Assembly (NCBI RefSeq): GCF_014904695.1
Contig: NZ_JACXXN010000011.1
Location: 1-64,000, forward strand
Reading direction: 5' to 3'
DNA: 64,000 bases
From: Nostoc sp. MG11
GTDB lineage: Bacteria; Cyanobacteriota; Cyanobacteriia; Cyanobacteriales; Nostocaceae
Below, piece after piece: positions 34,672-43,562 of this stretch (the stretch's first letter is position 1; every line of letters starts with the position of its first letter). The position numbers and the translations under genes are program-made. The notes under the pieces are model-generated. The model was not told the DNA's origin, did not search any database, and saw only the letters and a program-made list of their open reading frames with translations.

Positions 34672-35919
34672 TTATAATTGCTGATAGTGGTGTAACAGCT
34701 TTTGGGCCTGATAATCCCAAGCAAACTTTTCAACGGCTCGCTGCTGTCCAGCTTCTCTCATTGCAATTCTGAGATTGTCATCTCCAAGCAGCCGCAGAAT
34801 AGCTTCGGCTAAGGCATCTGCATCCCCGCGTTCTACCAATAACCCTGTTTTCTCATCCTCCACCAGTTCGGGAAAAGCACCCCCACGCGTGGCAATAACA
34901 GGTAATCCCATTGACATTGCTTCGACAATCGGCATCCCAAATGCCTCATTCCAGACAGATGGAAAAATAAATATATCTGCTTGCTGATAGTACTCAAATA
35001 GCTCGAAGTGCGGAATTTTTCCGAGAAAAAAAACTGAACTAGCTGCGGTAGAAGTAAGTCGATTTTGCAAATGCGATCGATAGCTACCTTGGTAATAAGG
35101 ACGAAGATTCTGAATTTGAGGGTCTTCTCTATCTAATGTGTACCACGGCACTAGGGCGGTTTCTGAACCAACGAGTTTCAACTGTACTTGGGGATAACGA
35201 AACACTACTTTGTTAAAGGCATCAATTAAAACGTGTACGCCTTTTTCCGGTGAAATTCTGCCCACAAAAAGGATTTGTTTAATATCTTTTTTATTAGTTT
35301 TTTTATTGTCGTGTTCATTAGAAATAGTAAAGTGATGAATATCTGCGCCGTTGTAGATGGTTTGGCTTTTAACGTGAGGCAAGTATTTACGAACCTGATT
35401 TGTCAGGTAATCGCTGCATCCAATTACTAAATCGACTGACTTAAGACACTGTTCAACCATTGCTGGATCGAATAATGGCAGAAAATCGCTATGTATATGT
35501 AAGACTATTTTGGCTTGAGGATTATAAGCACGCATGAGCGGAACAAATTGAAAAACAATGTTTATATGAATCACATCACATTGCTGCACTTGAATATCCT
35601 GGGCGACTTTTCGGTAAAAGTCGCAGAAAAATAATTTGGATGCATAGAAGGGACGTTTAGGATTTGAGAGGTTCCAGCTATCAAGAAAGTTTAAGGGTTC
35701 TAATACTTTATCGAGCCATGAGTCTGGAATTCGGCGATAAGTTATGCCGTCTTCGTAGTATTCCAATTCTTGATGGGAGCCTTTTGAGCCATAAAATAAA
35801 ACTTCGTGACCAGCACGAGCTAAACGCAGCGCTAAAGCGTATGATACTAGGCGTATTCCTCCAGTTTTGGGTGGCTCGGCTAGGGTGACGGGGTAATCAA
35901 AGAAGGCGATTTTCATCAT
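34672..35919 (-). CDS. GT4-family glycosyltransferase
   Basis: 415 residues, GT-B fold. N-terminal ETGG-like PPKTGGIRLVSYALALRLARAGHEV; C-terminal nucleotide-sugar half with FVGRISPEKGVHVLIDAF, then EAFGMPIVEAMSMGLPVIAT and the E-x7-E retaining motif, and ELVEDEKTGLLVERGD. Soluble or peripheral at the membrane. Donor and acceptor cannot be told. The position next to an MFS exporter and in line with the peptide locus suggests glycosylation of a metabolite; polysaccharide synthesis is the alternative. Confidence 0.88.
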   Translation of the reverse strand: MMKIAFFDYPVTLAEPPKTGGIRLVSYALALRLARAGHEVLFYGSKGSHQELEYYEDGITYRRIPDSWLDKVLEPLNFLDSWNLSNPKRPFYASKLFFCDFYRKVAQDIQVQQCDVIHINIVFQFVPLMRAYNPQAKIVLHIHSDFLPLFDPAMVEQCLKSVDLVIGCSDYLTNQVRKYLPHVKSQTIYNGADIHHFTISNEHDNKKTNKKDIKQILFVGRISPEKGVHVLIDAFNKVVFRYPQVQLKLVGSETALVPWYTLDREDPQIQNLRPYYQGSYRSHLQNRLTSTAASSVFFLGKIPHFELFEYYQQADIFIFPSVWNEAFGMPIVEAMSMGLPVIATRGGAFPELVEDEKTGLLVERGDADALAEAILRLLGDDNLRIAMREAGQQRAVEKFAWDYQAQKLLHHYQQL

Positions 35920-35990
35920 TAATTAGATATACTTTTGGATAAAAGATAAATATAATAGGTTGTTGATTTGGTGTTTGAAAATAAGATTTT

Positions 35991-36065
35991 TCTCACGCAG
36001 AGGAGCCAGTGCGTTGCGCGGGTTCCCCGCGTTGTAGCAACTGGCGTCGCGCAGAGGCGCGGAGA
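35991..36065. repeat. CACGCAGAGG-type dispersed repeat
   Basis: Contains TCTCACGCAGAGGAGCCAGTG, the palindrome GCGGGTTCCCCGC and GCAGAGGCGCGGAG. The GAGCCAGTGCGTTG piece is shared with the repeat at 43445-43477. The rest of the 35920-36255 gap is AT-rich and should carry divergent promoters for the glycosyltransferase and aldo/keto reductase. Confidence 0.55.
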
Positions 36066-36255
36066 ATAACGCAAGAGTTTGTTTACATAATCTGGGTGGA
36101 GAGGATATTGATAAAACAAGATTTTTCCCTAGTTAATATACAGGTAAAATATTGGACATTTTATTAGAAAATGATTTATTAGCTGTGTTTGATTGCTCAA
36201 AAATATTTGACAATAATTGGAGCTAGGTTGTAAGTTTTAAGTTGAAAAATGGCTT

Positions 36256-37089
36256 ATGAAAAACATTTGTTTACCATCCGGTCAATTGATGCCAGTATTG
36301 GGAATGGGGACTGCGGGACTGGGTGAAGCGATCGCTCAGCGTGAAAATGAGATTGCTGCTTTGTGTCGTGGGTTAGATTTGGGAATGACGTTGATTGATA
36401 CCGCAGAAATTTACGGTGATGGTGGGGCGGAAACGTTAATTGGCGAAGCGATCGCTAATTGTCGTTCATCAGTCTTTCTTGTGAGTAAGGTTGCTCCTCG
36501 CAATGCAACTGGGCAAGGGGCGATCGCAGCTTGTGAGAATAGTTTACGACGGTTGCAGACGGATTATCTCGACCTTTATTTGCTGCATTGGCGGGGGCCT
36601 GTATTGTTATCAGAAACTTTGGCAGCATTTGAGACGCTGAAACAATCTGGCAAGATTCGAGATTATGGCGTTGGCAATTTTGATGTTGAGGATATGGAAG
36701 AGGCCACTGCTTTACCCGGAGGTGAAGCCATTGCGACAAATCAAGTCCCTTACAATTTGCAACATCGTAATAGTGAGTGGAAGTTGTTATCCTGGTGTCG
36801 GCAAAGAGGAATCCCTCTGATGGCGCATTCGCCTTTGCTACAAGGCGAACTACTCAAACATCCGAAATTGCAGTCAATTGCTCAACAGCGCGGGATAACA
36901 GTTGCACAGGTGGCGATCGCTTGGTTGTTACATCAAGAGGTGATAGTTTTTCCCAAAGCTAGCAGTATCGCCCACGTTGAACAGAATCGAGCTGCTCTAG
37001 ATTTTAAGTTCACTACAGAAGAACTGAATGCTTTGGATGTTGCTTTCCCCCCACCATCTGCATCGATTGCCCTGCTTGAGAATTGGTAA
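36256..37089 (+). CDS. aldo/keto reductase
   Basis: 277 residues, (beta/alpha)8 barrel. Catalytic tetrad visible: D in LIDTAEIYGDG (Asp and Tyr), Lys in FLVSKVAP and His in LYLLHWRG. NADPH contacts in the C-terminal VIVFPKASSIAHVEQN. The GMTLIDTAEIYGDGGAETLIG start is like YeaE/DkgA-type enzymes reducing dicarbonyls and aldehydes. The only plus-strand gene in the 33-64 kb region; its link to the metabolite locus is uncertain. Confidence 0.87.
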   Translation: MKNICLPSGQLMPVLGMGTAGLGEAIAQRENEIAALCRGLDLGMTLIDTAEIYGDGGAETLIGEAIANCRSSVFLVSKVAPRNATGQGAIAACENSLRRLQTDYLDLYLLHWRGPVLLSETLAAFETLKQSGKIRDYGVGNFDVEDMEEATALPGGEAIATNQVPYNLQHRNSEWKLLSWCRQRGIPLMAHSPLLQGELLKHPKLQSIAQQRGITVAQVAIAWLLHQEVIVFPKASSIAHVEQNRAALDFKFTTEELNALDVAFPPPSASIALLENW

Positions 37090-37094
37090 CAGAT

Positions 37095-37136
37095 TAATTC
37101 GTAATTCGTAATTCGTAATTCGTAATTCGTAATTCG
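37095..37136. repeat. heptamer tandem repeat (TAATTCG, six copies)
   Basis: Six exact TAATTCG units followed by a degenerate seventh. Filamentous cyanobacteria carry many such short tandem heptamers. Shorter GAATTAC runs on the same theme occur near 42240 and 43557. Confidence 0.9.
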
Positions 37137-37195
37137 TAATTAAGAAGTTTTTGGGGAGAGCAGGCGACCTACTTTTTCCTTTTCTCTGTTCCCTT

Positions 37196-38146
37196 TCATT
37201 TAGAACCGTTAAATCTTTTTGCTAAATCTTCAGTTTTTTGCTTGTAAAATTCCTTGGTTAGCATTGGCGGGTATTTAGGAGATTCGCCAGCATCTAAGCA
37301 AGTCTCAATACAGGCAATTTCTGTATCATCGCCAGGAGAGAGAAAGAAAGCTAAGGAGTATCTTTCTGGAATACGGGCATTGGCTGGCATAAGTACTCGA
37401 TGTTTGGTAGCACGGAGTTTATCGTTTGTCCATCGCTGCATGACATCTGCGATAAAGACTATGGGTGTGTTCGGGAGTGGGGGCGCAGCAATCCATTCTC
37501 CGGCATTAGTGCAGACCTCTAGCCCACCATTGTCATCCTGAAAGAGTAAGGAGAGACTGCCCCAGTCTGTATGTTCCTCAAAGCGTGCTTCTCCAGGTTG
37601 TGGAGGTTCAGATACTTCATAGTAGCGATGTAAAAGCCCATAGTCTGCTTGCTGAGGATGGCGATCGCTAAAGTAAGATTCTGGTAAGTTTAGGGCAATG
37701 GCGATCGCTTTGAGAATGCGATCGCCTGCATCATGACAAGCTGTGAATAATTGCTGCACAGCATCACGAAAAGTAGGATGGTCTGCAAGGTGTTGATGAA
37801 CCTGCTGCGCCACAGTGGAATCTGTATCTATCTGTTCTGTTAAAACGGCTTCACCGAATACGAAGGCCTCCCGAAAGTCACCATTATATTTAGTGTAAAA
37901 GTATCCGAGAGCCGCGCCGTCCTTCCAGGCGAGTTGTCTTTTTTCTGCTTCTGGTAGCGCAAAGAAGCCATTAGCATTAGTAAAGGCTTGGTCAATTGCA
38001 TTTTGGGGAACACAATTTTTTAGGTAAAAGCAGCCAACCTCTTGAATTGCACGTAATAGTTGGTCAGCAGTAAACTGATGGAAATCAAGGATAGGAATCT
38101 GCGTCGAAATTGCAGGCTGTTTTTCAAGTTCTTGAATGGAGTTCAT
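37196..38146 (-). CDS. 2-oxoglutarate/Fe(II) oxygenase, isopenicillin N synthase-like (paralogue 1)
   Basis: 316 residues. DIOX_N-type start ISTQIPILDFHQF, then the Fe(II) facial triad H192-x-D194 (EEHTDWGSLS) and H249 (ATKHRV), with R262 (RYS) for 2-oxoglutarate. Paralogues in this window at 38252, 50903 and 51988 share the layout and the QRWTNDK...A-x-x-HRV segment. This copy lacks the VGD-x-xAK insert after DFH, and its YFYTKYNGDFREAF replaces the RGY-type region, so it is the most divergent. Such enzymes hydroxylate, desaturate or cyclise small molecules. Substrate unknown. Confidence 0.87.
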   Translation of the reverse strand: MNSIQELEKQPAISTQIPILDFHQFTADQLLRAIQEVGCFYLKNCVPQNAIDQAFTNANGFFALPEAEKRQLAWKDGAALGYFYTKYNGDFREAFVFGEAVLTEQIDTDSTVAQQVHQHLADHPTFRDAVQQLFTACHDAGDRILKAIAIALNLPESYFSDRHPQQADYGLLHRYYEVSEPPQPGEARFEEHTDWGSLSLLFQDDNGGLEVCTNAGEWIAAPPLPNTPIVFIADVMQRWTNDKLRATKHRVLMPANARIPERYSLAFFLSPGDDTEIACIETCLDAGESPKYPPMLTKEFYKQKTEDLAKRFNGSK

Positions 38147-38190
38147 AAGTTGAAAGTCGGTAATATTGATTGCACTTCTATGGTTCTTTT

Positions 38191-38235
38191 AAACGCAGAG
38201 GAACGCAAAGTAAACGCAAAGGTACGCAGAGTAAT
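38191..38235. repeat. ACGCAGAG/ACGCAAAG repeat block
   Basis: Four imperfect ACGCA(G/A)AG units (AAACGCAGAGGAACGCAAAG...) lie between two oxygenase paralogue genes. Same sequence theme as the family 2 elements. Confidence 0.5.
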
Positions 38236-38251
38236 TGCGATTTGCTTAGGT

Positions 38252-39259
38252 TTAACTACGTCCGTATTTTGTGGCTCGGTCATTGGTTCTATTCAGAAGA
38301 TGATCGCCGACATAAGTTGGGGCATATTTGTGAGATTTATCTGCTTTTAAACAACTTTCCAGACAAGTGACTTCCACATCGTAATCAGGAATCACAAAAA
38401 AGCTAAATGAGTACCTTTCTTTCACTGCTTGAAAATTAGTCGGTACTGAAACTCGATGAGGTGCGGCGCAAAATTTATCGTTTGTCCATCGTGACATCAT
38501 ATCTGCCGGCATTACCAAAACACTATCAGGAACCGAAGTGGTGGTGATCCATTCTCCTTTTGGTGTGTATACCTCTAGCCCTCCTCCTTGATCCTGAAAT
38601 AGTAAGGTGATACTGCCTAAATCAGTGTGTTCATAGAAGCGAGTTTGTCCTGTTTTTGGAGCCTGAGAGATGTTGGGGTAGTAATTGAAAACCCCGGCGT
38701 GGTTTTGCTGAGAATGTAAATTAGTAAAATATGAACTTGGTAGTTGTAAGGCGATCGCTAATGCTTCCAACACACTCAAAGCACATTCCTGGCTAGCCAA
38801 GAAAAATTGCTTCATGATTTGACGAAATTCCGGCGGATTTTGCGGCCATTGATTAGGAACATCCAACGCCTCTGCATAACTATCAACCCCAACTTTGTTT
38901 GGATCAAGTTCATTAGCAAAACTAAAGGACTCGTGTAACTGTCCTGGTTGATTACCAATGAACATCTTCTCAAATGGTATGTACCCCCGACTACGCCCGG
39001 TTACTGCTGAAGCGACTTTCTGTTTTTCCTCTAATGGGAGTGCAAAAAACCTCTCGGCTTGAGCAAAGGCTTGGTCAATTGAAGTTTGGCGAACACCATT
39101 TTTTAAGTAAAAACAGCCCACCTCTTGAATAGCACGAGAGATTTGGTTAGCAACTGCTGCTTTGGCATTGGTGTCACCCACAATAAATGGATGAAAGTCA
39201 ATAATTGGTATCTGTGTTGAAACAGTTGTTTGCTTTGCAAGTTCGTTGATTGAAGTCAT
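38252..39259 (-). CDS. 2-oxoglutarate/Fe(II) oxygenase, isopenicillin N synthase-like (paralogue 2)
   Basis: 335 residues from the ATG at 39259 (MTSINELAKQ, AGGA upstream), aligned with the starts of the paralogues; a start 63 bases upstream is less likely. Iron ligands H211, D213 and H268; 2-oxoglutarate arginine R282. STQIPIIDFHPFIVGDTNAK at the N-terminus and SRGYIPFEKMF for the substrate region. FYEHTDLGSITLLFQDQGGGLEV is textbook for the family. In line with paralogue 1, about 100 bases apart. Confidence 0.88.
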   Translation of the reverse strand: MTSINELAKQTTVSTQIPIIDFHPFIVGDTNAKAAVANQISRAIQEVGCFYLKNGVRQTSIDQAFAQAERFFALPLEEKQKVASAVTGRSRGYIPFEKMFIGNQPGQLHESFSFANELDPNKVGVDSYAEALDVPNQWPQNPPEFRQIMKQFFLASQECALSVLEALAIALQLPSSYFTNLHSQQNHAGVFNYYPNISQAPKTGQTRFYEHTDLGSITLLFQDQGGGLEVYTPKGEWITTTSVPDSVLVMPADMMSRWTNDKFCAAPHRVSVPTNFQAVKERYSFSFFVIPDYDVEVTCLESCLKADKSHKYAPTYVGDHLLNRTNDRATKYGRS

Positions 39260-39348
39260 CGTTAAAAAATTCCTAAAAATTTGATGATTTTCTCTTGGGT
39301 AATGGTTAGCGTTTCTGTACAAATAGAAAAGCTTTTATAGAAAATGAA

Positions 39349-40032
39349 CTATTCATCACGCATTAAGTCGCAAGTCTGACATAGTGGAATTGCATGAAAT
39401 TCATACTCATTGGTTCTACCAAGGTAATCTTTAACAGAACCAACAATACCTGTTCCGTTCACATCTATACAACAGGTATTGATACTTCCATCCCATAAGA
39501 CTACAACTCGCTTTTTAGTCTCAAAAATGCACGGCTTATACTGTTCTAGAGTACTAGTTAAAGTTCGACTCGATGTAGTTTTAGAAGCAACTTGTCCAGC
39601 CCAGTCATGCTTTTCCTGTTTATGAGGATTATAGGTATACACGATTGATAAAGGAATAGAATTTTCCTGAAACATTGCTTGAATACGCTCTTTCTGTCCT
39701 GCAAGATGTTCTGAGAGATAAATATCACGCACTCCTAACTCAGACAAGCGCCATGCCATTGCCTCATCAAGTAGTATACCGTTGGTTATAAAATTGCACT
39801 CAATTCCCTTCGTTTTAGCATAGGAGATAAACTCAAATATTTCTGGGTGAAGTAGGGGTTCTCCAAAATTATTAAGAAATAAATCTTTTTGTCCACATTG
39901 AATTGCCAATTCAACAACATCTACAAATGTAGAAAATGACATATTTCCTTTCGGTCTACTTTGAGTAGGGTGAGGACAATAAGAGCAAGTTAGATTACAA
40001 AAATTGGAAATTTCAACTTGATAGATATGCAT
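39349..40032 (-). CDS. radical SAM protein with SPASM-like C-terminal cysteines
   Basis: 227 residues from the ATG at 40032, which has AGGAG nine bases upstream. The 4Fe-4S/SAM motif is C-x3-C-x2-C (NFCNLTCSYC) near residue 12, with GEPLLHPEI as the SAM-binding GGEP-like motif. The C-terminus has INTCCIDVNGTGIVGS and CQTCDLMRD, candidate ligands of an auxiliary cluster as in SPASM proteins. These often modify peptides (sactipeptide, PqqE type) or sugars. It is next to two propeller genes with similar N-termini, 160 bases away, which is the only clue to a substrate. Confidence 0.83.
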   Translation of the reverse strand: MHIYQVEISNFCNLTCSYCPHPTQSRPKGNMSFSTFVDVVELAIQCGQKDLFLNNFGEPLLHPEIFEFISYAKTKGIECNFITNGILLDEAMAWRLSELGVRDIYLSEHLAGQKERIQAMFQENSIPLSIVYTYNPHKQEKHDWAGQVASKTTSSRTLTSTLEQYKPCIFETKKRVVVLWDGSINTCCIDVNGTGIVGSVKDYLGRTNEYEFHAIPLCQTCDLMRDE

Positions 40033-40191
40033 GAGGTTCAACTCCTAATAAATCCATAAATGTATTTAGAATAACCACTGATTTTTGTACAATTCTCTTT
40101 ACTAAATAACTCTCAAAAGTGATGTTATTGAAAAGGCAATTTTGCTACTTAAAGGAACTCGGCTTTTTTGTTCTAACTCTGAATCGATGTT

Positions 40192-41100
40192 CTAATACCA
40201 CTTGTGATACACAGCGCGATCGCCACCCGCAACAAAGGTATCAATCCGGTTCAGGCTCCGAGAAACCGCAGCCGGTGCAGAAGTACAGTAACCACCGAGA
40301 TGCTGCCAATCACCCCAGATGGAACCATCCCATGTCTTGCGATACATTGCACCATCACAGCCAACAGTAAAAATATCTAGCCGATTTTCAGCATTAGAAG
40401 TTGCGGCAATACCGTACTGGCAATACCCTCCCAGGTTTTCCCAACTACTCCAAGTTGAGCCATCCCACCCCTTGTGGTATATCGCGCCATCCCCCCCCAA
40501 AACAAAGGTATCAATGCAGTCCGTCCCGCGAGAAACCGCAGCCGGTGCAGCAAAACAGTAACCTCCGAGATTATCCCACTCACTCCACGCTGAACCATTC
40601 CAACGTTTGTGGTACATTGCGCCATCAATGCCAACAGTAAAAATATCTAGCCGATTCTCACCACCAGAAGCGGCGGCGACACCATAGTGAGAGTATCCTC
40701 CAAGGTTTTCCCAACGGCTCCACCTTGAACCATCCCACCATGTGCGGTATGTGGCGCGATCGCTACCCAAAACGAAGGTGTCAATGCGGTTTAGCCCCCA
40801 AGAAACCGCCGCTGGCGAGGAAATACAGTATCCTCCGAGTCTTTGCCAATCGCTCCAAGTTGAGCCATCCCACCACTTATGCCACAGAGGGCCAATACTA
40901 GCGGTGATCAAAACATCTAGCCGATTTTCTGACCAAGAAGCGGCTGTTACACCATACTGACAGTATCCATCTAAATATTCCCCATCCGTGGAAAATATTG
41001 GCATATCCGCTGTTGCGGCCGGACTCATTACCGGAAATGGCATACCTCCAGTGGATTGATCATGAGAAATTGCTGCGGTAGTTGAATAACTTGTTGTCAT
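40192..41100 (-). CDS. six-repeat beta-propeller lectin-like protein (PLL/DUF346 type), copy 1
   Basis: 302 residues. After a 40-residue Ser/Thr/Pro-rich leader (MTTSYSTTAA...), six repeats of about 45 residues follow, each with LGGY...N-R-x-D-x-F...D-x-A-x-Y-x-K-x-W-x-G-S-x-W-x-x-W. Repeats alternate between a (S/C)QYGVAAxSxxENRLD type and a CxxxPAAVSxGxNxIDTF type. This is the seven/six-bladed fucose-lectin-like propeller family that binds sugars. No signal peptide is evident. GAAGAGAAG lies before the ATG. Close relative of the next gene. Confidence 0.85.
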   Translation of the reverse strand: MTTSYSTTAAISHDQSTGGMPFPVMSPAATADMPIFSTDGEYLDGYCQYGVTAASWSENRLDVLITASIGPLWHKWWDGSTWSDWQRLGGYCISSPAAVSWGLNRIDTFVLGSDRATYRTWWDGSRWSRWENLGGYSHYGVAAASGGENRLDIFTVGIDGAMYHKRWNGSAWSEWDNLGGYCFAAPAAVSRGTDCIDTFVLGGDGAIYHKGWDGSTWSSWENLGGYCQYGIAATSNAENRLDIFTVGCDGAMYRKTWDGSIWGDWQHLGGYCTSAPAAVSRSLNRIDTFVAGGDRAVYHKWY

Positions 41101-41226
41101 TGGCTTCTTCTCTTCCTTCTCTTCCTTTGCGTTCTTCTCTACGAGACGCTACGCGAATGCGTCCTTGGCGGTTCGTTAAAAAACTGACTTTGACAAAGAG
41201 TTAAGCCTTAGCTGAACTTTATTGGA

Positions 41227-42198
41227 TTAGGCTTTGCCAGCTACGCCATACCACTTGTAGTAAACTGCGCGATCGCTACCCAGAACGAAACTATCAACAC
41301 GGTTTGCTTGTGAAGAAACCGCAGCCGATGCAGCAATAGAGTAGCCACCAAGATTGTCCCAACCAACCCAGTTTGAGCCGTCCCAGTACTTGTGATACAC
41401 TGCACCATTACGAGCAATGATATAAATATCTAGCCGATTCTCCGTTCCAGAAGTAGCAGCGACACCGTACTGAGAGTAGCCACCGAGTTTTTCCCAACCA
41501 ACCCAGTTTGAGCCATCCCAGCACTTGTGGTAGACGGCGCGATCGCTTCCCAAGGCAAAGGTATCAATCCGGTTTAATCCCCAAGAAACCGCAGCTGGTG
41601 TAGAAATACAGTAACCACCCAGCTTTTCCCAATCACTCCAAATTGAGCCATCCCAATACTTGTGGTACATCGCACCATCCCAGTTGACGATAAACAAATC
41701 CAGCCGATTTTCTCCCCAAGAAGCAGCCGCGACACCAAACTGAGAGTAACCCCCAAGATTTAGCCAATCACTCCAGATTGAGCCATTCCAGTACTTGTAG
41801 TAGACGGAGCGATCGCCTCCAATCACAAAGGTATCAATCAGGTTCTCGCCTCTAGAAACCGCTGCTGGTGCAGCAATACAGTACCCCCCCAGCCTTTCCC
41901 AATCACTCCAGGTTGAGCCATCCCACTTTTTGTGGTACATAGCGCTATCCTTACCAATGGTAAAGACATCTAGCCGATTTTCTGCCCCAGAAGTAGCAGC
42001 AACACCGTACTGAGAGTAGCCCCCAAGATTCTGGCCATCCATCGCAAAAGATGGCATCTCTTCTGTTGAAGCAGCACCCATCATCGGATATGGGGTTGGT
42101 GGAGGATAGGGAATACGTCGAGAAGCGTCTTGGGGTTCCATTTCAACCGTCGGCATCTCGTTAGATATTTCCTCTGTAGTTGTTTGGCTTGTTGTCAT
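41227..42198 (-). CDS. six-repeat beta-propeller lectin-like protein (PLL/DUF346 type), copy 2
   Basis: 323 residues: a longer leader with RRIPYPPPTPYPMMG, then six 45-residue blades of the same alternating two types as copy 1 (odd blades SQ(Y/F)GVAA, even blades (C/S)I-x-x-x-AAVS). The last blade ends DRAVYYKWYGVAGKA, closing the ring. Tryptophans WDGS-x-W repeat in every blade and would line sugar sites. The two genes arose by duplication, and internal 90-residue dyads by earlier duplications. Confidence 0.85.
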   Translation of the reverse strand: MTTSQTTTEEISNEMPTVEMEPQDASRRIPYPPPTPYPMMGAASTEEMPSFAMDGQNLGGYSQYGVAATSGAENRLDVFTIGKDSAMYHKKWDGSTWSDWERLGGYCIAAPAAVSRGENLIDTFVIGGDRSVYYKYWNGSIWSDWLNLGGYSQFGVAAASWGENRLDLFIVNWDGAMYHKYWDGSIWSDWEKLGGYCISTPAAVSWGLNRIDTFALGSDRAVYHKCWDGSNWVGWEKLGGYSQYGVAATSGTENRLDIYIIARNGAVYHKYWDGSNWVGWDNLGGYSIAASAAVSSQANRVDSFVLGSDRAVYYKWYGVAGKA

Positions 42199-42250
42199 TT
42201 GCTTTTGATTTTTTTATAACTAAGTTAAGAACTTGGAACCGAATTACGAA

Positions 42251-43327
42251 TTACGAATTATTTAGAGTATTTAAAATTACCTTAGCGGCTAATTGATGTC
42301 CCGCAAAATTCCAATGACCATCGATATCAAAATAAAGCTTTTCTTGGTTACTATTTTTCCTAAAATTATCAGTTAAATTTACACAAGTTACCTCTTCTGA
42401 TGTAGCGATAGCACATAACCGTTGATACCCAACTTCTTCATTTTTTAGCAAGGCTATATCATCAGGGAACAATTCAATATAATCATTGATATATGATGAT
42501 TCTTTTGAAGGTACAAGAAAAACAAACAGCTTAACTTGATTTTCTTTGGATAATTTAATGATTCGTGATAATGCCGCTTCTACTTTTACAACACCATCAG
42601 ATGTCAAATAATCGCTATCTACACCAATACCTGATTCAGGTTGCGCCAGCGATAAATTAAACAGAGTTAAACCATTTTTTGCTTCTTTAGAGATAGGTAC
42701 CTGCAAGCTTGTTTTGTTATTTTTCAATACAAACTGATATAAAAACGTTTTTTCATACCAGGGTGAAAAACTTCTTTCTTTAAGAGTATTGTATATCTTT
42801 TTACCAATATCTGCTGAATAATTAGTTAAATCATTAGCAACTATAGATAAGATTACTGTATTAGGTTTATATTTAGCTATAAATTCATTAAATAATGTTT
42901 CATATTGGGCAAAAGAATAACCCGGAACGCCTAAATTAATTACTGGTTGTTTAAGTTCTGATTCGACAAGTCTGGGAAATGTTTTTTCTTCACTGACCCA
43001 TTGACCCCATGTAAAGGAATCTCCAATAAAATACAAGTTAGATTTTGTGTAATCTCTGCCCACATTACGAAATCCATAACTATCTGTATTAGCAACCTCT
43101 GCAACTTTTGCTTCTTTCCAAACAGTATTAAAGTCCCGAAGATTTGATTTGGGTTTGTAGCCTAATTGAGCGTCAGGTTCAATAAAATCATAGAAAATTT
43201 GCGCCTTAGACTTCTGCGGGGCAGCAACTCCGGTAGTAATGGCAAAAGTTTCAACGATTAACAGCCCAACTATAATTCCAGCCAGCATGAGCAATAAATT
43301 TTGTAGCCAAGGCTTTATTTTTTGCAT
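42251..43327 (-). CDS. membrane-anchored SGNH hydrolase-like protein
   Basis: 358 residues. N-terminal membrane anchor (LLLMLAGIIVGLLIVETFAI), then SGNH blocks: GDSFTWGQWV (block I serine), NLGVPGYSFAQYE (block II glycine), ANDLT (block III asparagine) and DGHWNFAGHQLA (Asp-x-x-His-like, block V). Related to AlgX/AlgJ-type acyl-transfer or esterase proteins acting outside the membrane. Paired in order with the next SGNH gene; likely acts on an acylated sugar or the cluster product. Confidence 0.82.
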   Translation of the reverse strand: MQKIKPWLQNLLLMLAGIIVGLLIVETFAITTGVAAPQKSKAQIFYDFIEPDAQLGYKPKSNLRDFNTVWKEAKVAEVANTDSYGFRNVGRDYTKSNLYFIGDSFTWGQWVSEEKTFPRLVESELKQPVINLGVPGYSFAQYETLFNEFIAKYKPNTVILSIVANDLTNYSADIGKKIYNTLKERSFSPWYEKTFLYQFVLKNNKTSLQVPISKEAKNGLTLFNLSLAQPESGIGVDSDYLTSDGVVKVEAALSRIIKLSKENQVKLFVFLVPSKESSYINDYIELFPDDIALLKNEEVGYQRLCAIATSEEVTCVNLTDNFRKNSNQEKLYFDIDGHWNFAGHQLAAKVILNTLNNS

Positions 43328-43444
43328 GAATTTAGATCCGTAATACCAATTCTCTGTAAACTTACACTTAATGATTATGATTGCTCCTTTTACCTTGGCG
43401 TACTTGGCACGCCAGTTGCTACCCTACGGGAACGCTAAGAGCGA

Positions 43445-43477
43445 ACAAGTCGGCAGAGCCGCCCAACGCACTGGCTC
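43445..43477. repeat. 33-base dispersed repeat, inverted copy of 16640-16672
   Basis: ACAAGTCGGCAGAGCCGCCC and the following CAACGCACTGGCTC are the reverse complement of 16640-16672 with one mismatch. The flanks (TTGGCACGCCAGTTGC..., TTGGCAGTTCG) suggest a larger composite element of about 100 bases in the 43328-43562 gap. Confidence 0.75.
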
Positions 43478-43562
43478 GTCTTGGCAGTTCGTTTAATAAA
43501 TATTAAATACATCATCATAGCGAATTGATATAAGGCTGCATGAGACTTGAATTAATTACGAA

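Noticed and set aside
37095-37136. CRISPR-like array
   Set aside because: It is a simple heptamer tandem repeat without spacers; no cas genes in the window.
40119-40960. Several plus-strand frames of 72-83 residues across the propeller gene
   Set aside because: They repeat with the 135-base blade period and are antisense shadows of the propeller repeats.
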